Assembly (NCBI RefSeq): GCF_016863335.1
Contig: NZ_BOOR01000060.1
Coordinates: 1 to 64,000, forward strand
DNA length: 64,000 nt
Reading direction: 5' to 3'
Origin: Planotetraspora thailandica
GTDB taxonomy: Bacteria > Actinomycetota > Actinomycetes > Streptosporangiales > Streptosporangiaceae
This document shows positions 56,545 through 64,000 of the stretch, one piece after another. Below the pieces are notes generated by a model. It was given only the letters and a program-made list of their open reading frames with translations. It had not been told where the DNA came from and ran no database searches. Every line of letters begins with the position of its first letter. Positions within the stretch are counted from its first letter, which is position 1. The position numbers and the translations under genes are program-made.

Positions 56545-57309
56545 ATGTCCGATGAGGTTCTGGTAGAGGCCGACGGCGGAGTGGCCGTCATCACGATCAA
56601 CCGGCCCCAGGCGAGGAACGCGGTCAACGGGGCCGTGGCCCGCGGCATCGCCGCGGCCGTGGACGAGCTCGACGAGCGCAAGGACGTGTCGGTCATCGTG
56701 CTGACGGGAGCGGGCGGCACCTTCTCGGCCGGCATGGACCTCAAGGGGTTCCTGACCGGTGACCTTCCGGTCGTCGAAGGGCGCGGCTTCGGCGGCATCA
56801 CGGAGGCGCCTCCGCGCAAGCCGGTCATCGCCGCCGTCGAGGGATACGCCCTCGCGGGAGGCTTCGAGCTGGCCCTGGCGTGCGACCTCGTCGTCGCCTC
56901 GGAGAGGGCCGTCTTCGGCCTGCCGGAGCCCAAGCGCGGCCTGGTCGCGGGCGCTGGCGGCATCATGCGCCTACCGCGGCGCATCCCGTATCACGTGGCC
57001 ATGGAGATCGCTCTGACGGGAGACCACTATCCCGCCACGCGGCTCCACGAGCTGGGACTGGTCAACCGGCTCACGCTGGAGGGCGAGGCCTTGAACGGCG
57101 CCGTCCAACTGGCCCGCACGATCGCGGCCAACGCGCCGCTGGCCCTGGCCGCGACCAAGAAGGTGATCGTCGAGTCGGCCGACTGGTCGCGCGAGGAGAT
57201 GTTCGCCAAGCAGCAGGCCATCATCAACCCCGTCTTCGGGTCCAGGGACGCGATGGAGGGGGCGGCGGCCTTCGCCGAGAAGCGCGCGCCCGAATGGAAG
57301 GGCGAATAA
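56545..57309 (+). CDS. Enoyl-CoA hydratase (crotonase family)
   Basis: A 254-residue crotonase with the ARNAVNG segment, the oxyanion-hole GTFSAGMDLKG and the second oxyanion/active-site region EGYALAGGFELALACD. It lacks a clear second glutamate in the usual position of the hydratase pair (…GLPEPKRGLVAGAG gives E as in many hydratases), so the hydratase call is likely but isomerase activity is possible. Cotranscribed with the SDR gene upstream. Confidence 0.9.
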   Translation: MSDEVLVEADGGVAVITINRPQARNAVNGAVARGIAAAVDELDERKDVSVIVLTGAGGTFSAGMDLKGFLTGDLPVVEGRGFGGITEAPPRKPVIAAVEGYALAGGFELALACDLVVASERAVFGLPEPKRGLVAGAGGIMRLPRRIPYHVAMEIALTGDHYPATRLHELGLVNRLTLEGEALNGAVQLARTIAANAPLALAATKKVIVESADWSREEMFAKQQAIINPVFGSRDAMEGAAAFAEKRAPEWKGE

Positions 57310-57399
57310 GGCCCCTCTTCACCGGCGCGAACCGCCCGGCTCCGCGGCGCATGGTCACGCCGGAGCCGGGCAGTTTCCACGGCCGTGAACAGGAATGCG

Positions 57400-57405
57400 T
57401 ACGGT
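57400..57405 (+). promoter_or_regulatory. -10 box of a leaderless rhomboid transcript
   Basis: TACGGT ends 6 nt before the ATG at 57412, and no ribosome site precedes that ATG. The -35 box is not obvious. Confidence 0.45.
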
Positions 57406-57411
57406 AAAGCC

Positions 57412-58035
57412 ATGAGCGATTCCGGGACCGGCCTTCCCCCGTCCGGCGGGTCTATGAAGGACCGCACGACACGGCTGCTCGGCGGCGCGCTGGGCAGTGC
57501 CATCGTGATGATCGCCCTGCTGTCCGTCATGTGGGCACTGGAAATCATCGATTACATCGACAACGGCGCACTCGACCGGTACGGGATCATCGCGCACGAG
57601 CCGGACGGGTTGCCCGGCATCCTGTTCGCGCCGTTCCTGCACGCCGGGTTCGCCCACCTCATGGCCAACTCGGTGCCGCTGCTCATCCTGGGCTTCGTGG
57701 CGGCCATCCGGGGCCTCGGGCGGTTCGCGGCCGCCAGCCTCGTGATCATCTTGATCAGCGGGGCGGGGGTGTGGCTCACCGCCCCTCCGAACACCCTGAC
57801 AATCGGCGCGAGCGGCCTCGTCTTCGGATATTTCGGGTATGTGGTGGCGCGAGGGTTGTTCGACCGGCGGACCCTGGACATCGTCCTGGGCGTGATCGTC
57901 GCCGTCCTCTACTACTCGATCCTGTGGGGCGCGCTGCCCAACGACCCGAGCGTGTCCTGGCAGGGCCACCTGTTCGGCCTCATCGGCGGCGTCGTCGCGG
58001 CGTGGGCCCTGCGCCGCCGCCGCGAGGTCTCCTGA
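57412..58035 (+). CDS. Rhomboid family intramembrane serine protease
   Basis: A 207-residue membrane protease with six hydrophobic helices. The catalytic serine S134 is in GASGLVFG and histidine H186 in WQGHLFG; the AHLMAN segment (HxxxN, about 82-86) for the oxyanion hole is present. It cleaves single-pass membrane proteins. ATG 57412 begins the likely protein; a GTG nine codons upstream is in frame but has no better support. Confidence 0.88.
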   Translation: MSDSGTGLPPSGGSMKDRTTRLLGGALGSAIVMIALLSVMWALEIIDYIDNGALDRYGIIAHEPDGLPGILFAPFLHAGFAHLMANSVPLLILGFVAAIRGLGRFAAASLVIILISGAGVWLTAPPNTLTIGASGLVFGYFGYVVARGLFDRRTLDIVLGVIVAVLYYSILWGALPNDPSVSWQGHLFGLIGGVVAAWALRRRREVS

Positions 58036-58060
58036 CCCTCGACCGGCTCTCACCGGCCCT

Positions 58061-58094
58061 GCCGTACGGCTCGGCGCGGGCCGGGCCGTACGGC
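58061..58094. terminator. Possible terminator between convergent genes
   Basis: Two copies of the self-complementary decamer GCCGTACGGC, 14 nt apart, can form a 10-bp stem between rhomboid and serC. Confidence 0.35.
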
Positions 58095-58107
58095 GGAGCG
58101 AGGGCGG

Positions 58108-59388
<1,281 letters not shown>

Positions 59389-60495
59389 TCAGACCTTGCC
59401 GACGACGTCGACGGCGCCGGGAACGTCGTTGACCGAGCGCTGCGGCGGGCCCACGTAGTTGGCGCTGGGGCGGACCAGCCTGCCCGTGCGCTTCTGCTCG
59501 AGAATGTGCGCGGCCCAGCCGGCCGTACGCGCGCAGGTGAACATGGAGGTGAACATGTGCGAGGGGACCTCGGCGAAGTCGAGGATGATCGCCGCCCAGA
59601 ACTCCACGTTGGTCGCCAGAACCCGGTCGGGCTTGCGGGCGTGCAGTTCCTCGAGCGCGGCGGTCTCCAGCGCGGCGGCCACCTCGTAGCGGGGCGCGTT
59701 CAGTTCCTTGGCCGTACGGCGAAGCACCCGGGCGCGGGGGTCCTCCGCACGGTAGACGCGGTGGCCGAAGCCCATGAGCCGCTGGCCCTTGTCCAGCTCG
59801 CTCTGGACGTACTTCTTGGCGTCGCCCATCTGCTCGACGCCCTCGATCATGTGGAGAACGCGGGCGGGGGCGCCGCCGTGCAGGGGACCGGACATCGCGC
59901 CCACCGCGCCGGACAGGGCCGCTGCCACGTCGGCACCGGTGGAGGCGATCACGCGGGCGGTGAACGTCGAGGCGTTCATGCCGTGCTCGGCGGCCGAAGT
60001 CCAGTAGGCGTCGATGGCCTTGACGTGCCTGGGGTCGGGCTCACCGCGCCAGCGGATCATGAAGCGCTCGACGATGCTCTCGGCCTCGTCGACCCGCTTC
60101 TGGGGAACCATGGGAAGGCCCAGACCGCGAGCGGACTGGGCCACGAAGGAAAGGGCGGTGACGGAGGCCCTGGCGAGATCGTCGCGGGCCTGAGCGTCGT
60201 CGATGTCGAGCAGCGGACGGAATCCGTAGGCGGGAGCGAGCATGGCCAGCGCGCTCTGCACATCTACACGGATGTCGCCCGAGTGGACGGGAACGGGGTA
60301 CGGCTCCGCCGGGGGCAGACCCGGCTGGAATTCGTTGTCGACGAGCAGGCCCCAGACATGTCCATAGGAGACGTTGCCCACGAGCTCTTCGATGTCGACG
60401 CCCCGATAGCGAAGGGCGCCCCCTTCTTTGTCCGGTTCCGCGATCTCGGTCTCGAACGCGACCACGCCCTCGAGCCCGGGTTTGAAGTCGGACAT
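59389..60495 (-). CDS. Citrate synthase 2
   Basis: A 368-residue citrate synthase condensing oxaloacetate and acetyl-CoA. Seen: the active-site histidine in AEHGMNAS, the SGPLHGGAPA segment and FGHRVYR. At this length and with the MSDFKPGLEGV start, it is the short, actinobacterial citrate synthase 2 (or methylcitrate-related) type rather than the long hexameric form. ATG 60495 begins the conserved N-terminus; the in-frame extension to 60633 is rejected. Divergent from pdxH, an arrangement I recall from Streptomyces. Confidence 0.92.
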   Translation of the reverse strand: MSDFKPGLEGVVAFETEIAEPDKEGGALRYRGVDIEELVGNVSYGHVWGLLVDNEFQPGLPPAEPYPVPVHSGDIRVDVQSALAMLAPAYGFRPLLDIDDAQARDDLARASVTALSFVAQSARGLGLPMVPQKRVDEAESIVERFMIRWRGEPDPRHVKAIDAYWTSAAEHGMNASTFTARVIASTGADVAAALSGAVGAMSGPLHGGAPARVLHMIEGVEQMGDAKKYVQSELDKGQRLMGFGHRVYRAEDPRARVLRRTAKELNAPRYEVAAALETAALEELHARKPDRVLATNVEFWAAIILDFAEVPSHMFTSMFTCARTAGWAAHILEQKRTGRLVRPSANYVGPPQRSVNDVPGAVDVVGKV

Positions 60496-60664
60496 TCTCG
60501 GCTGCCTCTCTCTTGTGAAGTCCAAAGCCTTGATGTCGAGATACCGGCGGGTCAATTTAACCCTCAGGGCGGCACTGGTCTGCCCCCGGTCCCTCTGAAA
60601 CGCCGTTGTCCCAGGTAGGGGGTGCTGCGTCACACATCAGCCAAGCACGCGACAATATCGTCCC

Positions 60665-61327
60665 GTGGACAGCGCATCGCAACTCCCCGGGCTTCGGCGT
60701 AGCTATGAGGGCCTGCCGCTGCTCGAATCCGACCTTGCCGACGACCCCATGGCGCAGTTCTCCCTGTGGTTCGCCGAGGCGGTCGACGCCGGTCTGCCCG
60801 AGCCCAACGCGATGATCCTCGCCACCACCTCGGCGGGAGGCCGCCCGTCCGCCAGGACCGTCCTGCTCAAGGGCTTCGACGAGCGGGGCTTCACCTTCTT
60901 CACCAATTACGAGTCTCGCAAGGGCCGCGACCTCGCCGAGAACCCCCGGGCCTGCCTGCTCTTCCCCTGGCACCCGATCAGGCGCCAGGTCCGCGTCGAG
61001 GGCCAGGCCGTAAAGCTTCCGAGGGAGGAGACCGCCGCCTACTTCCACAGCCGCCCGTACGGCTCCCGCATCGGGGCGTGGGCGTCGCGGCAGTCGGCCG
61101 TCGTCCGCTCGCGCGAGGAACTGGACGCGCGCTACCGGGAGTTGGCCGAGCGCTGGCCGGAGGATCCGCCGGTGCCCGACTTCTGGGGCGGATTCCGGGT
61201 CGACCCCGTGGAGATCGAGTTCTGGCAGGGCCAGACCGACCGCATGCACGACCGGATCCGCTACCGCCTTTCCGGCCGCAGGGCGGGACGGGCGGGCACG
61301 TGGACCCGCGAGCGCCTGGCCCCCTGA
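60665..61327 (+). CDS. pdxH: Pyridoxamine 5'-phosphate oxidase
   Basis: A 220-residue FMN enzyme oxidising pyridoxamine or pyridoxine phosphate to pyridoxal phosphate. Conserved segments: RTVLLKGFDERGFTFFTNYESRKG (FMN/substrate site), FHSRPYGSRIGAWAS and FWGGFRV...EFWQG...RMHDR. GTG 60665 is the start of the family-typical N-terminus, without a ribosome site. A CAATAT box 6 nt upstream suggests a leaderless message. It supplies PLP used by SerC nearby. Confidence 0.94.
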   Translation: MDSASQLPGLRRSYEGLPLLESDLADDPMAQFSLWFAEAVDAGLPEPNAMILATTSAGGRPSARTVLLKGFDERGFTFFTNYESRKGRDLAENPRACLLFPWHPIRRQVRVEGQAVKLPREETAAYFHSRPYGSRIGAWASRQSAVVRSREELDARYRELAERWPEDPPVPDFWGGFRVDPVEIEFWQGQTDRMHDRIRYRLSGRRAGRAGTWTRERLAP

Positions 61328-61354
61328 TCTCTGCCGCATCGATCACCAGGCCGC

Positions 61355-61978
61355 TCATCCGGTCGCGGACCCGAGCGCGGCGGCGGTCCGCAGGTCCGCG
61401 AGGAAACCCGCGTACGCGTCCTCGGGCTCCGGGGCCCGCAGGATCGCCGACGGGTGAATGGTGGCGACGTAGAAGGCCCCCTCCCGCCTCGGGACGGGCA
61501 CGCCGCGCTGCCGGGTGACCCTGAAGGACGGCCCCAGCAGGGCGCGGGCCGCCGTGGCGCCGAGCACGATCGTCACCGCCGGGTCGACGAGCCGCATCTC
61601 CGCGTCGAGCCACGGCCGGCAGGCGTCGATCTCCGCGGCGGTCGGTTTCTGGTGGATCCTGCGCTTGCCGCGCAGCACGAACTTGAAGTGCTTGACCGCA
61701 TTGGTCACATAGACGGCGCCGCGCTCGATACCGGCCTCGCCCAGCCCCCGGTCGAGCATTCGCCCGGCCGGTCCGACGAATGGAGCACCGGTACGATCTT
61801 CTTGGTCGCCGGGCTGTTCTCCCACGAGTAGATACCTCGCGCTGGGATCGCCCTCCCCGAAGACCGTCTGAGTGGCGTTTCTGAACAATTCGCAACCTTC
61901 GCAGCCGCGGGCCGCCTCTCGCAGCGCGGACAGGCTCACCTCGGCCGGAAGGAATCGCTCGGCTCCGATGTTTGTCAC
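61355..61978 (-). CDS. udgX: Uracil-DNA glycosylase superfamily protein UdgX
   Basis: A 207-residue family-4-like uracil-DNA glycosylase. Motif A is GEQPGDQED (53-61), followed by GAPFVGPAGR. The diagnostic UdgX insertion loop KRRIHQ lies at 105-110, and H109 is the residue that in Mycobacterium smegmatis UdgX forms a covalent bond with the abasic site. Cysteines C26, C29 and C120 probably ligate an iron-sulfur cluster. Motif 2 is the HPSA segment near 182. GTG 61978 begins the conserved N-terminus; the longer ORF is antisense to ideR. UdgX seals uracil sites in DNA repair. Confidence 0.92.
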   Translation of the reverse strand: MTNIGAERFLPAEVSLSALREAARGCEGCELFRNATQTVFGEGDPSARYLLVGEQPGDQEDRTGAPFVGPAGRMLDRGLGEAGIERGAVYVTNAVKHFKFVLRGKRRIHQKPTAAEIDACRPWLDAEMRLVDPAVTIVLGATAARALLGPSFRVTRQRGVPVPRREGAFYVATIHPSAILRAPEPEDAYAGFLADLRTAAALGSATG

Positions 61979-62054
61979 CCTAGGATCGCTTCCCAATAGG
62001 TTCGGCTGCGAACGCTCCAGGAGGTCGTAGCATCGATACTGAACTGGAGGAACC

Positions 62055-62759
62055 GTGACGGCACATGGCCTGATCGACACGACGGAGATGTATCTCCGCA
62101 CGATCTTCGAATTGGAAGAGGAAGGCATCGTTCCGCTGCGCGCGCGCATCGCGGAGCGGCTGCAGCAGAGCGGGCCCACAGTCAGCCAGACGGTCGCGCG
62201 GATGGAGCGGGACGGGCTGGTCAGGGTCGAGGGCGATCGCCACCTGAGCATGACCGACCTTGGACGCAAGCTCGCCATCAGGGTGATGCGCAAGCACCGC
62301 CTCGCCGAGTGCCTGCTCACCCAGGTGATCGGGCTTCCCTGGGAAGACGTTCACGTCGAGGCGTGCCGCTGGGAGCACGTGATGTCGGAGTCGGTGGAGA
62401 CGCGGCTCGTCGAGCTTCTCGACAACCCGATCGCCTGCCCTCACGGCAATCCGATCCCCGGTCTCAGTGAACTCGGCGTCGCACAGTCCGGTTTGACCAA
62501 AGATGAGGCTATGTCTCCGATGGCAGATCTGGCTGGTCCGGCCATGGTTCCGGTTGTCGTTCGCCGAATTAGCGAACAAGTGCAAAGCGATCCCGCCCTG
62601 ATGCTTAAACTCAAGCAAGTTGGGATACAACCCGGACGCGAGGTGACGCTCGCGGCTAGCGACGACGGTGTGCGGGTGACAGGGGACTGCGATGCGGACA
62701 GCACTTCCGCGGAACTTCCGCGCGATGTCGCGTCGCACGTTTTCGTCACCAGGCGATGA
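62055..62759 (+). CDS. ideR: Iron-dependent repressor (DtxR/IdeR family)
   Basis: A 234-residue DtxR/IdeR repressor. The helix-turn-helix (about 27-50, ARIAERLQQSGPTVSQTVARM) precedes metal site residues M12, C104, E107 and H108 (primary site) and H81, E85 and H100 (ancillary), which align with IdeR at an offset of two. A C-terminal SH3-like domain follows. It represses iron uptake when loaded with Fe2+. GTG 62055 has GGAGG upstream. Divergent from udgX; homologous to Streptomyces DmdR. Confidence 0.95.
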   Translation: MTAHGLIDTTEMYLRTIFELEEEGIVPLRARIAERLQQSGPTVSQTVARMERDGLVRVEGDRHLSMTDLGRKLAIRVMRKHRLAECLLTQVIGLPWEDVHVEACRWEHVMSESVETRLVELLDNPIACPHGNPIPGLSELGVAQSGLTKDEAMSPMADLAGPAMVPVVVRRISEQVQSDPALMLKLKQVGIQPGREVTLAASDDGVRVTGDCDADSTSAELPRDVASHVFVTRR

Positions 62760-62884
62760 CGGAAAGAACAGAGACTGGTTGAGTCCCCACAGGATCCCCC
62801 TCCCCCTCTCCCGCGACACCCCAGCCCCGCAGGAGTGCCCGTGTCCGGCATCGTGATCGTCACTCTCCAAAGGGTGGTCCTGGG

Positions 62885-64000
62885 ATGAAGCGTTGGGGGG
62901 ATCTGTCGCAGGACACCGCCGACCATCTGACCGCGGGGTCCGTGCTGGACCAGGCGGAGATGGCGGTGGTCGTCACCGATCGTTTCAGCAACGTCCTGTA
63001 CTGGAATCCCTTCGCCGAGCAACTGTTCGGCGCTCCCGGCGGCCCTTCCGGCCGGGAGTCGCTGTTGTCCCTCGGCATCATGAAGAAGGACCACCCCCTG
63101 GCCGTCGAGCTCGCCAGGCATGTGCTTCGGGGCGGCGTCTGGGAGGGCACCTTCGACGTCGTGCGTGGCGACGGCACGATGATCTACGTCAGAGCGCAGG
63201 CGGTGCCGTTGCGCCATCAGTCGGGCTCGGTGACCGGGATCGTCGTCACCGCACGCGAGGCGATGCGCAGCAACGAGCGGGAGAAAGATCGTTTCGGCCT
63301 GCTGGAGCGCATCGGCGAGCGGCTCGCGGGTTCGCTGTACGTCGAGGAGACGCTGAACCGGGTCGCCGAGATGCTCGTGCCGCAGTTCGCCGATCACTGC
63401 TTCATCGAGCTGGTGGAGAACGACCGGCTCGTGCGCAAGGTCTCCACGCACGTCAACGGGTGGACCCCGCCGCCGGACACCTGGAAGGCGGTCGGCGAGG
63501 AGATCAAGTATCCCCCCGGGCACTACGCCGACACCGCCCAGCGCCGCCAGGAGACCATCCTGGTCGAAGACTTCTCCCAGGTCAGCTATCCCTCGCCCAG
63601 TGAGGGCGCGGCCCGCATCTGCGGGGAGGTCGGCATGACCTCCGCGATCGTCGCGCCGCTGTGCGCCCGCGGCGAGACGCTCGGCCTGATGTACCTCGGC
63701 CTGTCCAACCTCACCGACCGGCGCTCGCCCCACTACGACGCCTTCGACCGCGACTTCGTGGGCGCGATCGCCACACGGGTGGCGGTGGCCGTCGACAACG
63801 CGCTGCTGTTCGAGGAGGAGCGGCACACCGCCGAGTCGTTCCAGAAGCACCTCCTGCCGCGTGAGGTGCCCACCCTCGACGGGCTGGAGATCGCCCACCG
63901 GTACTTCCCGGCGGCTCCGCTGGCCTCGCACGGCCAGGGCATCCAGACCCAGGTAGGCGGCGACTGGTACGACGTGATCCCGCTGTCGGCAGGCCGCGTC
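62885..64000 (+). CDS. PAS-GAF-SpoIIE-type PP2C phosphatase (5' part, cut by window end)
   Basis: The first 372 codons of a gene running off the window. A PAS domain (about 15-125, AEMAVVVTDRFSNVLYWN...) is followed by a GAF domain (about 150-310) and the beginning of a SpoIIE/PP2C domain with the metal-binding GGDWYDV near the end. Such proteins dephosphorylate STAS anti-sigma antagonists in response to signals sensed by PAS and GAF. The ATG has no strong ribosome site. It may act on the STAS protein at 55361. The 125 bp upstream hold nothing recognisable. Confidence 0.9.
   Translation, partial: MKRWGDLSQDTADHLTAGSVLDQAEMAVVVTDRFSNVLYWNPFAEQLFGAPGGPSGRESLLSLGIMKKDHPLAVELARHVLRGGVWEGTFDVVRGDGTMIYVRAQAVPLRHQSGSVTGIVVTAREAMRSNEREKDRFGLLERIGERLAGSLYVEETLNRVAEMLVPQFADHCFIELVENDRLVRKVSTHVNGWTPPPDTWKAVGEEIKYPPGHYADTAQRRQETILVEDFSQVSYPSPSEGAARICGEVGMTSAIVAPLCARGETLGLMYLGLSNLTDRRSPHYDAFDRDFVGAIATRVAVAVDNALLFEEERHTAESFQKHLLPREVPTLDGLEIAHRYFPAAPLASHGQGIQTQVGGDWYDVIPLSAGRV

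Overview
The window is very GC-rich actinobacterial chromosome. Almost every gene shows G/C at third codon positions. GTG starts are common, there are TipAS-type MerR and STAS/SpoIIE-type regulators, and a DtxR/IdeR iron repressor is present. The mix (DUF4097 next to a HicB-like ribbon-helix-helix protein, a CbpA/CbpM pair, UdgX, secreted PKD/FIMAH glucose-dehydrogenase-like protein) suggests a filamentous actinomycete of the Streptosporangiaceae/Streptomyces type. Genus cannot be fixed from the sequence alone. I see no tRNA, rRNA, CRISPR array, prophage or intact insertion sequence.

Layout. (1) 12-9529, plus strand: a stress island of DnaJ/CbpA, a CbpM-like modulator, ClpB, a zinc-ribbon thioredoxin, a DUF1931 histone-fold protein, two glutathione-independent zinc dehydrogenases, an SRPBCC membrane protein and an unusual Gfo/Idh/MocA oxidoreductase. 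The first four genes overlap or nearly so. (2) 9600-17100: a MerR/TipAS regulator with its own dyad promoter, two hydrolases with the remnant of a third, a TetR regulator, a MurJ-type flippase, a hypothetical protein and a small secreted Cys-rich protein behind an AT-rich leader. (3) 17230-20880, minus: a HicB-like RHH regulator, a DUF4097 protein and a two-gene drug-exporter-type ABC system, headed by a phased array of TGGCAC boxes. (4) 21010-28475: VOC protein, GT4 glycosyltransferase coupled to a sulfotransferase, a DUF2218-methyltransferase fusion, an M48 peptidase, a TetR/CMD divergent pair and a hydrolase. (5) 28581-34666: ECF sigma factor with SnoaL tail, NarL-type two-component system, CPBP membrane protein, a hypothetical protein and a NUDIX hydrolase. 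(6) 35009-46947: Tat-exported sugar isomerase-like protein, a large secreted GSDH/PKD/FIMAH protein, a LAL-type LuxR regulator, a secreted M4 peptidase, prolyl aminopeptidase and a MarR regulator. (7) 47014-52648: GbsR-like regulator facing a leaderless ABC exporter operon, SnoaL protein and a long GT2 enzyme. (8) 52722-55325: a CbiM(N)QO energy-coupling-factor metal transporter whose upstream region carries a Nur-box-like dyad, suggesting nickel. (9) 55361-64000: housekeeping genes (STAS, SDR, crotonase, rhomboid, SerC, citrate synthase, PdxH, UdgX, IdeR) and the 5' part of a PAS-GAF-SpoIIE phosphatase cut by the window end.

The strongest leads are regulatory: helically phased operator boxes upstream of the RHH gene, a Nur-like box and a ribosome-site-masking hairpin before the metal transporter, several promoters whose -10 box lies 6-7 nt from the start codon (leaderless mRNAs), and clear dyads in four divergent or autoregulated gene pairs. 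The main protein-level leads are the histone-fold protein inside the chaperone cluster, the DUF2218-methyltransferase fusion, the Cys-rich secreted peptide, and two enzymes lacking a canonical catalytic residue.
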